Positions 8,297-16,555 of a DNA stretch of 37,067 nt are shown here, piece after piece. A program made the translations under genes and the position numbers. Within the stretch, counting starts at the first letter, position 1, and the number at the start of each line of letters is the position of its first letter. Location of the stretch: positions 1-37,067 of the forward strand of contig NZ_JAFMTR010000091.1 of NCBI RefSeq assembly GCF_018682675.1. Reading direction: 5' to 3'. Under the pieces are notes generated by a model, which did no database searches, was not told where the DNA came from, and saw only the letters and a list, made by a program, of their open reading frames with translations. This DNA is from Sphingopyxis soli (GTDB lineage: Bacteria > Pseudomonadota > Alphaproteobacteria > Sphingomonadales > Sphingomonadaceae).

Positions 8297-8319
8297 TTAT
8301 TGAGACGTATTTGCAATAA
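8297..8319 (-). promoter_or_regulatory. Possible Fur box
   Basis: The sequence is an inverted repeat with perfect 6-bp arms TTATTG and CAATAA separated by 11 bases. Read on the minus strand, TTGCAAATACGTCTCAATA resembles the iron boxes I associate with TonB-receptor promoters of sphingomonads and Caulobacter. It lies upstream of the small ORF and fpr, and also 120 bases before the divergent TIR gene. A fur homologue is in this window at 13752-14174. Confidence 0.4.
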
Positions 8320-8440
8320 GAATGTGTCACGGGTTGAGAGGCCGATGTGGCGGCGCTGCAGAAGATGGGGCGACCGCCAAACTCGGCGATTGCCCCGCCC
8401 TCCCCGGCGCGGCATGATGACGGCAGGGGGACAGGGACCG

Positions 8441-9415
8441 ATGCCGGCGCAGGTGTTCATCAGCTATTCGTCGAAGGACCGGACGATCGCGAACATGCTG
8501 TGCGCGCTGCTCGAGGAACGCGGGCATCGCTGCTGGATCGCGCCGCGCGATATCGTGCCCGGGACGTCGTGGGGCGAGGCGATCATCGATGCACTCAGAT
8601 CGTCGACCGTCTTCGTCCTCGTCTTTTCGCGCCACGCGAATGAGTCGCCGCAGATCCTGCGCGAGGTCGAGCGCGCGGTGCACCTTGGCCTGCCGATCCT
8701 CCCCTTCCGCATCGAGGATGTGGCGCCCGAGCGCAGCCTCGAATATTTCATGAGCGTGCCGCACTGGTTCGACGCGCTGTCGCCCCCGGTCGAGGATCAT
8801 ATCGACAAGCTGGCCGACGTCGTCGCGATGCTGATCGCAGGACCGAAAACCGGCTATATTCCCGGCAAGCCGCGCGGGGCGAAGCGGCTGACGTGGAACA
8901 ACGGGCTGGTCCGCGCGATCGCGGGCGGGGCGGCGCTCGCGCTGTTGCTGCTCGCCGCGTGGCTCGGCGGACTGGCACCGCCCGCCTCGCCGGTCGGCTG
9001 GATCGCCGCGTTGCTCGCGCTCGCGATCCCGGCGGGCGTGGCCGGGAGCGGCCGGGTGGCGGGGTGGACGACGCGCGGCATGCAGGGGGCGCTGCTGGCG
9101 CTCCTGCTCGTCGCGGCGGGCGTCTATGGCTGGGCGTCGTCTTCCTATGTCATCGCGGGCGAACGGGGCGCGCCGCTGGTCCGAGGCACCGAATGCACGC
9201 CCGACGCGAAGCTGGTGTACGCAAGCGAATGCCCCGACCTGCCGTCGGACGCGCTCGCCGACGCCGCCTATGATCCGGCGACACTGTGGACCGCGGCGTC
9301 GATCGGGCGCGTCAAATGGATGCTGGGGGGAAGCTGGGCGTTGATCGCGGCGACCGCCAGCCTGCTCGTCGCGGGCTGGCTGGGCGGGCCGCGGCCGCTG
9401 AAACAGGAGGATTGA
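8441..9415 (+). CDS. Membrane-anchored TIR-domain protein
   Basis: The ATG at 8441 (AGGGA about 6 bases upstream) begins MPAQVFISYSSKDR, the canonical first strand and box 1 of a TIR domain (residues 3 to about 135), with WIAPRDIVPGTSWGEAI next. E75 in ILREVERA sits where NADase-active TIR domains have their catalytic Glu. The C-terminal half is membrane-embedded: four hydrophobic segments at about 157-178, 185-202, 214-232 and 294-314, with a predicted outside loop 233-293 that holds C252 and C264. The gene is followed by a strong AGGAGG and a secreted protein one base later. TIR proteins in bacteria cleave NAD in immune pathways or act as effectors; a direct defence role here is inference. 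It interrupts an otherwise housekeeping region next to phoH. Confidence 0.85.
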   Translation: MPAQVFISYSSKDRTIANMLCALLEERGHRCWIAPRDIVPGTSWGEAIIDALRSSTVFVLVFSRHANESPQILREVERAVHLGLPILPFRIEDVAPERSLEYFMSVPHWFDALSPPVEDHIDKLADVVAMLIAGPKTGYIPGKPRGAKRLTWNNGLVRAIAGGAALALLLLAAWLGGLAPPASPVGWIAALLALAIPAGVAGSGRVAGWTTRGMQGALLALLLVAAGVYGWASSSYVIAGERGAPLVRGTECTPDAKLVYASECPDLPSDALADAAYDPATLWTAASIGRVKWMLGGSWALIAATASLLVAGWLGGPRPLKQED

Positions 9416-9416
9416 G

Positions 9417-10388
9417 ATGCGCAGAATCCGGATGCTCATGCTGGCCGCAGCGCTCGCGTCGCCGGTCACGGCCGGCGCGAAGGAGCCGATCGGCGCCGCG
9501 GGGCTGAGGGCAATCGAAGGGAAGGTGCCGCCGCAAGGCTGGTATCCCGACGGCTATTACGACATCCGCATCGCCGCCGAGGGGCAGATCGCCGATTTCC
9601 CGCGCGACAATCTGACGATGGACTGGGGCGACGGCCAGCCGCCCTATTATGACGTGATCGACTGTAACGCCGAATATGTCAGCCTCGACGAGACCGACCC
9701 GCTGACTGCGCGCTATGGCGGGGTGGCGCTCGAGGTCGCGCGGCTGCGCGCCGAGTTCGAGCGGTTGAAATATCCCGTCGCGGTGTATGCCGAACCCCTG
9801 CTCGCGTTCGAAAAGGCGATGATCGAAGATGCGAAGGCCGCGCCCGAACCGATGAGCGAGGCGGACATCGCCGCCGCCGATGCCGCCGCAATGTCGGCCG
9901 AAGAAGCAGCCAGCGCCGCGGCGAGCGCCGCCGCCGACGGCGCGATGGCAGCCGATGCGCCGGATGCGGCGGCGGACCCCGCCGACGGGGGCTATTTCGA
10001 GAACGATCCCTATTACCGGCTCGCCCAGGCGGTCGAGGCGAACCGCGCGCGGCTCGCGCCGAAACTGCCGAAGGTCGTCGCCGACGGCGGCTGCGGCGCG
10101 GGCGAAGGCAATCCGGTGATCGTCCGCACCAGCCCGCCGCAGGGCGAGGTGCTGATGATCAACGCCTTCGCCTTCAAGGTCTGCACGCGCAAGAAGCCCG
10201 ATCCGTGGGACCGTTTCGCGTGCAAGTGGAACGAGATCGAGACCGGCGTCGACCAGACGCTGTCCGGCCGCTACGTCTATCAGGTCAAATGGCCCGATGG
10301 CACGGTGCGCAAGGGGACGCGCGAAATCGTGCCGAGCTATGACGACGAACCGAAGGTTACCGTCACCTTCAAGAAGACGGGAAGCTAG
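9417..10388 (+). CDS. Secreted protein of unknown function, TIR-gene partner
   Basis: The 323-residue protein starts at the ATG at 9417 with a perfect AGGAGG (9405-9410) that lies in the end of the TIR gene, one base after its stop. Residues 1-21 are a Sec signal peptide (cleavage after TAGA, before KEP). The mature protein has an N-terminal part with WYPDGYYDIRIAAEGQI (about 42-58) and C83, an Ala/Asp/Glu-rich linker (about 141-190) and a C-terminal part with C226, C256 and C269 and the end KVTVTFKK. The repeated YxVxWPDG-like and beta-rich text suggests an all-beta fold, but I recognise no family. Four cysteines in a periplasmic protein could form disulfides. The tight coupling implies joint action with the TIR protein. 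Confidence 0.75.
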   Translation: MRRIRMLMLAAALASPVTAGAKEPIGAAGLRAIEGKVPPQGWYPDGYYDIRIAAEGQIADFPRDNLTMDWGDGQPPYYDVIDCNAEYVSLDETDPLTARYGGVALEVARLRAEFERLKYPVAVYAEPLLAFEKAMIEDAKAAPEPMSEADIAAADAAAMSAEEAASAAASAAADGAMAADAPDAAADPADGGYFENDPYYRLAQAVEANRARLAPKLPKVVADGGCGAGEGNPVIVRTSPPQGEVLMINAFAFKVCTRKKPDPWDRFACKWNEIETGVDQTLSGRYVYQVKWPDGTVRKGTREIVPSYDDEPKVTVTFKKTGS

Positions 10389-11392
10389 CTTCCCGGTCCT
10401 TCGTAAGCCTCGACGATCCGTCCGACGATCGGGTGGCGGACGACGTCGGCGCTGGTGAAGCGGCTGACGTTGATCCCTTCCAGACCCTCGAGCCGCGCCA
10501 CCGCGTCGGCGAGACCCGAGGTTGCGGGCACCGGCAAGTCGACCTGTTTCGGGTCGCCGCAGATCACCATGCGGCTGTTCATGCCGAAGCGCGTCAGGAA
10601 CATCTTCATCTGCGGTATCGTCGTGTTCTGCGCCTCGTCGAGGATGATGAAGGCGTCGGCCAGCGTCCGGCCGCGCATGAAGGCGAGCGGCGCAATCTCG
10701 ATCTCTCCGCTCGCGATGCGGCGCTCGACCTGTTCGGCGGGCAGGCAGTCGTGGAGTGCGTCGTAGAGCGGGCGCAGGTACGGATCGACCTTTTCCTTCA
10801 TGTCGCCGGGCAGGAAGCCGAGCTTCTCGCCCGCCTCGACCGCCGGGCGCGAGAGGATCAGCCGCTGGACGCTGCCGGTAATGAGCTGCGCCACCGCCTG
10901 CGCAACCGCGAGGTAGGTCTTCCCCGTGCCCGCCGGGCCGAGCGCAAAGATGACGTCGTCGCGCGCGAGCGCATGCATATAGGGAACCTGCGACGGCGCG
11001 CGCGGCACGATCGTCTTTTTGCGCGTACGGATCATCACCGTCGGCGCTTCGCTGACGTCATGCCGGATGATCCCCGCCAGCGTCGGCTGCGCCGACATCG
11101 CGATCACCGCGTCGACCAGACCCGCGTCGGCCTCTTCGCCGCGCTCGATCCGGCCGTAAAGTTCGGTCAGCACGTCGCGCGCCCGCGCCGCCGCTTCCGC
11201 CTCGCCCTCGATCTGCACACGGTTGCCGCGCGCAGAGATATAGACGCCCAGACGATTCTCGATGGCGACCAGATTACGGTCGAATTCCCCGAACAGGATG
11301 CCCAGCAGCTGCGTTCGCTCGAATTCCGCGGTCAGTTTGACACGGTCGCCGGGTTCGGCGGGGGTGGCGGCAGTCAAGGGGCGTTTCGACAC
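10385..11392 (-). CDS. phoH: PhoH-like ATPase
   Basis: The 335-residue protein has an N-terminal KH-like region (about 40-85) and the PhoH ATPase domain with Walker A GPAGTGKT (152-159), a Walker B-type FIILDEAQN and the sensor-like VICGDPKQVDLP. PhoH/YbeZ proteins are cytoplasmic ATPases linked to RNA metabolism and usually sit next to ybeY. The start is GTG at 11392 (MSKRPLTAA), with GGAGGAG about 12 bases upstream. It follows miaB after 110 bases, the usual alphaproteobacterial order. The usual next genes (ybeY, corC) are missing; instead the convergent secreted-protein gene overlaps it by 4 bases through an interlocked CTAG. Confidence 0.93.
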   Translation of the reverse strand: MSKRPLTAATPAEPGDRVKLTAEFERTQLLGILFGEFDRNLVAIENRLGVYISARGNRVQIEGEAEAAARARDVLTELYGRIERGEEADAGLVDAVIAMSAQPTLAGIIRHDVSEAPTVMIRTRKKTIVPRAPSQVPYMHALARDDVIFALGPAGTGKTYLAVAQAVAQLITGSVQRLILSRPAVEAGEKLGFLPGDMKEKVDPYLRPLYDALHDCLPAEQVERRIASGEIEIAPLAFMRGRTLADAFIILDEAQNTTIPQMKMFLTRFGMNSRMVICGDPKQVDLPVPATSGLADAVARLEGLEGINVSRFTSADVVRHPIVGRIVEAYEGPGS

Positions 11393-11502
11393 GTGGGCAG
11401 GTCTCCTCCAAAGGACAACACGACTCTACTCCCGCGAGGGCGGGAGTCCATCACCGATGCTCTCGAAATTCGACGGACGGAGCAGAAAACTCCGCGGCCC
11501 AT

Positions 11503-12843
11503 TCAGGCGACCGCTTCGACCAGCGGCTCGGCGCCGACGCTGTTGGGGCCGGCCGAAGTGATCCGCACGTCGACCATGTCGCCGATCGCGAGCCCCGGCG
11601 CGGCGACGTGCACCGACTGGAGCCAGGGCGACTTGCCGATGAGCTGGCCGTCATGCTTGCCCTTGCGTTCGAGGAGCAGGCGCGTCGTGCGGCCGACGGT
11701 CGCCTGATTGAACGCCTGCTGCTGTTCGCCCAGCAGAGCCTGCAGCCGCTGGAGGCGGTCGTTCATCACCGCCTCTTCGATCTGGCCGTTCATCGTCGCG
11801 GCGGGGGTGCCGGGGCGGCGCGAATATTTGAAGCTGTACGCCATCGCGTAATGGGTCGCGCGGACGATAGCGAGCGTCGCGAGGAAATCTTCCTCGCTCT
11901 CGCCGGGGAAGCCGACGATGAAGTCGCCCGAGATCGCGATGTCGGGACGCGCGGCGCGGACGCGCTCGATGACCTTCAGATAGCTGTCGACCGAATGGCT
12001 GCGGTTCATCGCCGCGAGGATGCGGTCGCTGCCCGCCTGCACCGGCAGGTGGAGGAAGGGCATCAGCTTCTCGACCTCGCCATGCGCGGCGATCAGCCCG
12101 TCGGTCATGTCGTTGGGATGGCTGGTGGTGTAGCGGATGCGTTCGAGCCCGTCCTCGCGCGCGAGTTCGCGGATCAGGCCGTCGAGGCCGATGGCCCGGC
12201 CTTTCCCGTCTTCCCCATCCCACGCATTGACGTTCTGGCCGAGCAAGGTGATCTCGCGCACCCCGCCCGCGATCAGGGCGCGCGCCTCGGCGATCAGGTC
12301 CACGAAAGGACGGCTGATCTCGGCGCCGCGCGTGTAGGGCACGACACAATAGGTGCAGAATTTGTCGCAGCCTTCCTGCACGGTCAGGAAGGCGGTGGGA
12401 CGCTGGCCGCCGGCGCGTTTCGGCAGCGCACCGAACTTGCTTTCGAGCGGCATGTCCAAGTCGATCGCCTTCTCGCCCTTCTCCGCGCGTGCGATCAGCT
12501 CGGGCAGGCGGTGATAGGCCTGCGGGCCGACGACGACATCGACGCTCGGCGCGCGGCGCGCGATCTCCGCGCCCTCGGCCTGCGCGACGCAGCCCGCGAC
12601 CGCGATAGTCGGCGTGCTGCCGTCCTCGCGCTTCAGCCGCCCGATATCCGAATAGACTTTTTCGGCCGCCTTTTCGCGGATGTGGCAGGTGTTGAGCACG
12701 ACGAGGTCGGCGTCGGCGCCCTCGGCGGCGGGCACATAGCCCTCGGCGCCCAGCATCTCCGACATGCGTTCGCCGTCATAGACGTTCATCTGGCAACCGA
12801 AGGATTTGACGTGGAACGTCTTTGCGGGAGGGGTAGCGGTCAT
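11503..12843 (-). CDS. miaB: tRNA-2-methylthio-N6-dimethylallyladenosine synthase
   Basis: The 446-residue radical-SAM enzyme methylthiolates i6A37 in tRNAs that read UNN codons. The UPF0004 domain cluster cysteines are C17 (SFGCQMN), C53 (NTCHIR) and C85 (AGCVAQ). The radical-SAM CxxxCxxC is C159, C163 and C166 ([17 protein letters not shown]). A TRAM domain closes the protein (about 380-446). The start is the ATG at 12843 ([17 protein letters not shown]); upstream in-frame codons belong to the preceding gene's region. It lies 49 bases downstream of the plsC-like gene and 110 bases before phoH, in the order fur-plsC-miaB-phoH. Confidence 0.97.
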   Translation of the reverse strand: MTATPPAKTFHVKSFGCQMNVYDGERMSEMLGAEGYVPAAEGADADLVVLNTCHIREKAAEKVYSDIGRLKREDGSTPTIAVAGCVAQAEGAEIARRAPSVDVVVGPQAYHRLPELIARAEKGEKAIDLDMPLESKFGALPKRAGGQRPTAFLTVQEGCDKFCTYCVVPYTRGAEISRPFVDLIAEARALIAGGVREITLLGQNVNAWDGEDGKGRAIGLDGLIRELAREDGLERIRYTTSHPNDMTDGLIAAHGEVEKLMPFLHLPVQAGSDRILAAMNRSHSVDSYLKVIERVRAARPDIAISGDFIVGFPGESEEDFLATLAIVRATHYAMAYSFKYSRRPGTPAATMNGQIEEAVMNDRLQRLQALLGEQQQAFNQATVGRTTRLLLERKGKHDGQLIGKSPWLQSVHVAAPGLAIGDMVDVRITSAGPNSVGAEPLVEAVA

Positions 12844-12892
12844 GCGGCCCCGATAGAGGAAGGAGCCGCGGAAATGAAGGGGATTCGACCCG

Positions 12893-13780
12893 TCATCCGT
12901 CGCCTTCCGGCGTGGCCGGCTGGTAGCGCACCGGCGCCACATGATGCGGAAAGGACCGGAGCGGCTTGCCGAGCGCGCCGACCAGCGCCTCCTCGATCCG
13001 GCGCCGCGCCTCGGCGGTGATCGCCTTGCGACCGGGGAAATCGCGCGGGTGGAAGGGTTCGAGGAAATGGATGTTCAGCCTGAATGTGCCCGGCCGCGCG
13101 AGGATGCGCCTGGCATTGTCGATGCCCTGCTCGACCCCGATCCAGCCGATCCATTCGGCAATCGGGCCGTAATCGAGCATCACCGGCTGGACCAGCACCG
13201 CGGGCGGCGGCGGATCGAGCACCTGCATCATCGAGGTCTTGAATGGCAGCAGCGACTGACCGTCGGTGGTCGTCCCCTCGGGAAAGACGGTCACCGACCA
13301 GTTGTCGGCCAGCGCCTCGCGCAACAGGTTGATCTGGTCGGCAACCCCGCCGCGATCTTCGCGGCTGACGAACACGGTGCGGTTGAGGCGGCAGAGCCAG
13401 CCGATCACCGGCACCCTCCCCAGTTCGGCCTTGGCGACGAAGGCGGTCCCGCTCGCACCCGCCAGCGCGAGGATATCGACCCAGCTCACATGGTTCGAGA
13501 TGAAGAAGACGTCGCGGCGCAGCGGCGTCCCGTGCGTGGTCACGCGCGCCCCGACGATCCATGCGGCGAGGAACAGGAACAGCTTCGGGAACGGCGACCC
13601 GTAGCGGAAAATGCGATAGAGATAGTGGAGCGGCACCAGGACGACGAGCGTCAGGATCAGCAATAGCACCCGCAACAGGATGCGCGCCTTCCCCCTCAGC
13701 GAAATCGGTTCCGGATACCCCGCCGCAATCGCGGCGCGCTGTTCGGCCGGGTCAGTCCTTGCGGTCGAGCCGGACGCCAT
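12893..13780 (-). CDS. 1-acyl-sn-glycerol-3-phosphate acyltransferase (PlsC-like)
   Basis: The 295-residue protein starts at the ATG at 13780 ([14 protein letters not shown]), which overlaps the end of fur by 29 bases. A hydrophobic segment ([20 protein letters not shown], about 30-49) anchors it in the inner membrane. PlsC motifs follow: SNHVSWVD (HX4D catalytic), [18 protein letters not shown] and PVMLDY. It makes phosphatidate from lysophosphatidate or acylates related lipids. It is distinct from the acyltransferase at 5068-5685. Position between fur and miaB is the common arrangement in sphingomonads, as far as I recall. Confidence 0.88.
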   Translation of the reverse strand: MASGSTARTDPAEQRAAIAAGYPEPISLRGKARILLRVLLLILTLVVLVPLHYLYRIFRYGSPFPKLFLFLAAWIVGARVTTHGTPLRRDVFFISNHVSWVDILALAGASGTAFVAKAELGRVPVIGWLCRLNRTVFVSREDRGGVADQINLLREALADNWSVTVFPEGTTTDGQSLLPFKTSMMQVLDPPPPAVLVQPVMLDYGPIAEWIGWIGVEQGIDNARRILARPGTFRLNIHFLEPFHPRDFPGRKAITAEARRRIEEALVGALGKPLRSFPHHVAPVRYQPATPEGDG

Positions 13781-14174
13781 AAAGCTCCATGCGATGGTCG
13801 ACGAGGCGGTAGCCCAGCCGCTCGGCGATGACGCGCTGCAACGCCTCGAGCTCGGGATCGACGAATTCGATGACCTTGCCGGTCTCGACATCGATCAGAT
13901 GGTCGTGGTGCGCCTCGGGCGCCGCTTCGTAGCGCGAGCGGCCGTCACCGAAATCGTGGCGGTCGAGGATCCCTGCCTCTTCGAACAGGCGCACGGTGCG
14001 ATAGACGGTCGCGATCGAAATGCCGCTGTCGATCTTCGACGCGCGCTCATAAAGCGTCTCGACGTCGGGATGATCCTCCGAATCCGAAATCACGCGCGCG
14101 ATGACGCGGCGCTGTTCGGTGATGCGAAGCCCCTTTTCGTGGCACAATGCTTCAAGGTCGATGGTACCGGTCAT
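13752..14174 (-). CDS. fur: Fur-family metal-dependent repressor
   Basis: The 140-residue protein starts at the ATG at 14174 (MTGTIDLEALCHEKGLRITEQRRVI). Residues 10-80 form the winged helix with the recognition part ISIATVYRTVRLFEEAGI. The regulatory metal site is visible as AHHDHLID (H89, H90, D91, H92) and E/D residues around 108-112. The C-terminal CxxC structural zinc motifs are absent, as in alphaproteobacterial Fur/Mur proteins. It could therefore respond to iron or manganese. It is the first gene of fur-plsC-miaB-phoH; a sigma-70-like promoter lies about 40 bases upstream. Confidence 0.93.
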   Translation of the reverse strand: MTGTIDLEALCHEKGLRITEQRRVIARVISDSEDHPDVETLYERASKIDSGISIATVYRTVRLFEEAGILDRHDFGDGRSRYEAAPEAHHDHLIDVETGKVIEFVDPELEALQRVIAERLGYRLVDHRMELYGVRLDRKD

Positions 14175-14220
14175 GCGGGCCTTTCCTGCCGGGCGCAGTC
14201 GTTTCTGTTCTTGTGCCAAC

Positions 14221-14249
14221 TGTATAGGCATGCACCGCAAATAGAACAA
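14221..14249 (-). promoter_or_regulatory. Predicted sigma-70 promoter of fur
   Basis: On the minus strand the -35 box is TTGTTC (14249-14244), the spacer is exactly 17 bases, and the -10 box is TATACA (14226-14221). The inferred start of transcription is near 14214, giving a leader of about 40 bases before the fur ATG. It is the only good promoter-like pair I see between mucR and fur. Confidence 0.55.
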
Positions 14250-14296
14250 GGGCGGCACCCGCCGGTCCCGCTCCATCCGATTTCAAAGCCGGCGGA

Positions 14297-14728
14297 TCAG
14301 ACCTTGCGGCGCCTGCGTCCGCCGCCGCGCCCCTTGGTGCCGAGGCCGATTTCCTTCGCGAGCGCGCGGCGCTTTTCGGCATAGTTCGGTGCAACCATCG
14401 GATAGTCGGCGGGCAGACCCCACTTCGCGCGATAATCGTCGGGGGTCATCCCATAATGCGTCATCAGGTGGCGGCGCAGCATCTTGAGCTTCTTGCCGTC
14501 CTCGAGGCAGACGATGTGATCGGGCTTCACCGACGCACGGATCGACACCGCGGGGACGGGCTTTTCCTCGACGACGGGCTGACTGCCGAGGTTCGACAGC
14601 GCCGCATGGACATTGTTGATCAGCAGCGCGAGGTCCGAAATGGCGACGCTGTTGTTGCTGACATGCGCGGCAACAATATCGGCAGTCAACGTCACGAGCA
14701 TTTCATTGGCATCTGCTTGATCCGACAT
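14297..14728 (-). CDS. mucR: MucR/Ros-family transcriptional regulator
   Basis: The 143-residue protein is typical of alphaproteobacterial MucR/Ros: N-terminal helical oligomerisation region (1-50) and C-terminal zinc-binding DNA domain with VCLEDGKKLKMLRRHLMTHYGMTPDDYRAKWGL (about 73-105, broken here as CLEDGKK, RRHLMTHY, DDYRAKWGLP), ending in a basic GRGGGRRRRKV tail. The first zinc Cys and two His are present; the second Cys position is Asp, which is the usual state in this family. MucR proteins are H-NS-like silencers controlling exopolysaccharide, motility and cell cycle genes. The start is the ATG at 14728 with AAGGA upstream. It is followed by its own promoter-bearing gap before fur. 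Confidence 0.92.
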   Translation of the reverse strand: MSDQADANEMLVTLTADIVAAHVSNNSVAISDLALLINNVHAALSNLGSQPVVEEKPVPAVSIRASVKPDHIVCLEDGKKLKMLRRHLMTHYGMTPDDYRAKWGLPADYPMVAPNYAEKRRALAKEIGLGTKGRGGGRRRRKV

Positions 14729-14767
14729 GATCGTATTTTCCTTATCTGCTACCCCAAAAGAGAAGGA

Positions 14768-14846
14768 TGCCGAATATTGGGCCTTGTCTTCGGCAATAGG
14801 CGATTCATGCCATTATGGTTATAATTCCGCAATCACCGATTTGCGG
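14768..14846. repeat. Two inverted repeats upstream of mucR
   Basis: TGCCGAA (14768-14774) and TTCGGCA (14789-14795) form a perfect 7-bp inverted repeat with a 14-base spacer, 40 to 67 bases upstream of the mucR ATG. CCGCAA (14827-14832) and TTGCGG (14841-14846) form a second, 6-bp inverted repeat with an 8-base spacer just past the rimI stop. The surrounding DNA is A+T-rich. They may be operators (MucR is commonly autoregulated) or, for the second, a weak rimI terminator. Confidence 0.4.
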
Positions 14847-14863
14847 CTTACATCGTAGAATTG

Positions 14864-15325
14864 TCAGGATCGCCGCATCGTGATCGCGTCGCGCACCACG
14901 CCATCGCCGCCGCGGTAATAGTGGGGCCGGCGTCCGCATTCGGTAAAACCGGTGCGGGCGTATAAATGCACGGCATCATTGTCCGCGCGCATTTCAAGGA
15001 AATAGTCGTCGGCGCCCTGCTCTTCGGCCCAGGCCAGCCAATCGTCGATGAGCCGCTTGCCGATCCCCTGCCCGCGCCGGGCCGGATCGACCGCGAGCAA
15101 CAGCAACTCGCTCTCCGGTCCTGCGACGCGTGCCGCCGAAAAGCCGCAGGGCGTATCGCCATCCCACGCGACCGCGACGCGCGCCGACGGCAGCGCGAAG
15201 AGAGTGAGGAGCTGCGCGGTGCTCCACGCTTCGCCATAGGCGGGGTCGAACGCCGCCTCCATCACGCGCATCACGGCGGCAATATCGCCGACGCGGGCGG
15301 GCGCAAGGCGAATGGCGCCGCTCAT
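14864..15325 (-). CDS. rimI: Ribosomal protein S18-alanine N-acetyltransferase
   Basis: The 153-residue GNAT protein carries the acetyl-CoA pyrophosphate-binding loop RRGQGIGKRL and the C-terminal LYARTGFTECGRRPHYY typical of RimI. It acetylates the N-terminal alanine of ribosomal protein S18 and often sits next to tsaB. Its ATG (15325-15323) overlaps the tsaB TGA (15324-15322), so the two are translationally coupled. It is the last gene of the nfu-nitroreductase-tsaB-rimI set. Confidence 0.92.
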   Translation of the reverse strand: MSGAIRLAPARVGDIAAVMRVMEAAFDPAYGEAWSTAQLLTLFALPSARVAVAWDGDTPCGFSAARVAGPESELLLLAVDPARRGQGIGKRLIDDWLAWAEEQGADDYFLEMRADNDAVHLYARTGFTECGRRPHYYRGGDGVVRDAITMRRS

Positions 15326-15948
15326 GTCGACGTCATCGGCTTGGCGTCGGGCGCGCGGCCGTAGATCGGGCTCGGTTCGGCGAACAGCGCCCCCGCCGGC
15401 AGGCGGACAAAGGCGCGGGCGTCGGGCAGCATCGAAACGGCGGTTCCCAAGCCGCGGCGCTCGACGAAGGCTGCGGCGCGGTTGCCGACGACCAGCGCAT
15501 CGCCCTCGCGCACCGCCTCGTCGGGGAGGAGCGAACGGAGGTCGCCCCGCGGTTCAAGGTCGGCACCGAAGCGCTGGACGAACCATTGTCCATGGCCGCC
15601 CTCCATCACCACCAGCGCGCCGCCCGCCGCCGCGATGTCGTCGGCCGCAGCGGCCGCAACCAGCGCAAGGCTCGAAAAACCATGCACGGGCACCTGCCAT
15701 CCAAGGGCCAGCGCGCGCGCCGCCGCGACGCCGATGCGCACCCCGGCGAAGCTTCCCGGCCCGCAACCGACCGCGATCGAAGCGGCACGCCCGCCGTCCG
15801 CCAACTCGGCAATCAGCGGGACAAGCCGCTCGGCATGGCCGCGGCCCAATAGCTCGTGGCGAAAATCGGCGACGACGCCGTCATCGACCAGCGCGACCGA
15901 ACAGGCCTCGCTGGCGCTGTCGATGACGAGGCATCGGCCGTCAGGCAA
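15322..15948 (-). CDS. tsaB: tRNA threonylcarbamoyladenosine biosynthesis protein TsaB
   Basis: The protein has the ASKHA fold of TsaB: CLVIDSASEACSVALVDDG at the start, GHAERLVPLIAEL, VGCGPGSFAGVRIGVAAARAL (split as GPGSFAGVRIG) and a less conserved C-terminal lobe. It forms the TsaB-TsaD-TsaE complex that makes t6A37 in ANN-decoding tRNAs. I chose the TTG at 15948 (208 residues, starting at LPDGRCLVIDS) because family members begin right before the first strand and because this codon overlaps the upstream gene's TGA by a few bases. A longer version from an ATG at 16011 is possible but would add about 21 low-complexity residues. Confidence 0.88.
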   Translation of the reverse strand: MPDGRCLVIDSASEACSVALVDDGVVADFRHELLGRGHAERLVPLIAELADGGRAASIAVGCGPGSFAGVRIGVAAARALALGWQVPVHGFSSLALVAAAAADDIAAAGGALVVMEGGHGQWFVQRFGADLEPRGDLRSLLPDEAVREGDALVVGNRAAAFVERRGLGTAVSMLPDARAFVRLPAGALFAEPSPIYGRAPDAKPMTST

Positions 15949-16534
15949 TGCGGTTGAAGCGCTCAAAATCGGGGCGCGGGCTGCGCTCGAAGATGCTCGC
16001 GGGGTCGCCATAGCCGAGCGTCGAGATGAAATTGCTCTTCACCTTGGGCGTGTCGGCAAAGAAGGCCGCGTCGACCGCTTCGTTGTTGAAGCCTGACATC
16101 GGCCCGGTGTCGAGCCCGAGCGCACGCGCCGCGAGGATGAAATAGGCGCCCTGCAGGCTCGAGTTGCGGAAGGCGGTCGCGTGGGCGAGCGCTTCGTTGC
16201 CGACGAACCAGCTCCGCGCATCGGTGTGCGGAAAGAGTTCGGGCAGATGCTCGTAGAATTCGGTGTCCATCGCGATGATCGCGGTGACCGGCGCTTTCAG
16301 GATCTTTTCGGCGTTCGCGGGCAAAGCGAGCGCGGCGAGCTTTTCCTTCGCCTGCCGGGACACGCACCAGACGATCCGCGCCGGCAGCGCGTTGGCGCTG
16401 GTCGGGCCATATTTCACCAGATCCCAGATCGCACGCAGCTGGTCTTCGGACACCGGCCTGTCGAGATAGCCGTTATAGGTGCGCGCGGTACGAAACAGCT
16501 GGTCGAGGGCGCTGTCGGATAGCGGCTCGCTCAT
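15941..16534 (-). CDS. Nitroreductase-family protein (malonic semialdehyde reductase RutE-like)
   Basis: The 197-residue FMN-dependent protein has the HadB/RutE branch pattern: FRTARTYNGYLDRPV, WDLVKYGPTSANALPAR near the N-terminus and GPMSGFNNEAVDAAFF and ISTLGYGDP near the C-terminus. RutE reduces malonic semialdehyde in pyrimidine breakdown; no other rut gene is here, so the real substrate may differ (3-hydroxypropanoate pathways or general nitro or aldehyde reduction). It starts at the ATG at 16534, 21 bases after the nfu stop, and overlaps the tsaB start. Confidence 0.88.
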   Translation of the reverse strand: MSEPLSDSALDQLFRTARTYNGYLDRPVSEDQLRAIWDLVKYGPTSANALPARIVWCVSRQAKEKLAALALPANAEKILKAPVTAIIAMDTEFYEHLPELFPHTDARSWFVGNEALAHATAFRNSSLQGAYFILAARALGLDTGPMSGFNNEAVDAAFFADTPKVKSNFISTLGYGDPASIFERSPRPDFERFNRIA

Positions 16535-16555
16535 CGGCTTGATCTCCTGAAACGG

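Noticed and set aside
15948..16011. ATG at 16011 as the tsaB start
   Set aside because: It would add about 21 Ala/Ser-rich residues overlapping the nitroreductase gene; TsaB proteins start just before the first strand.
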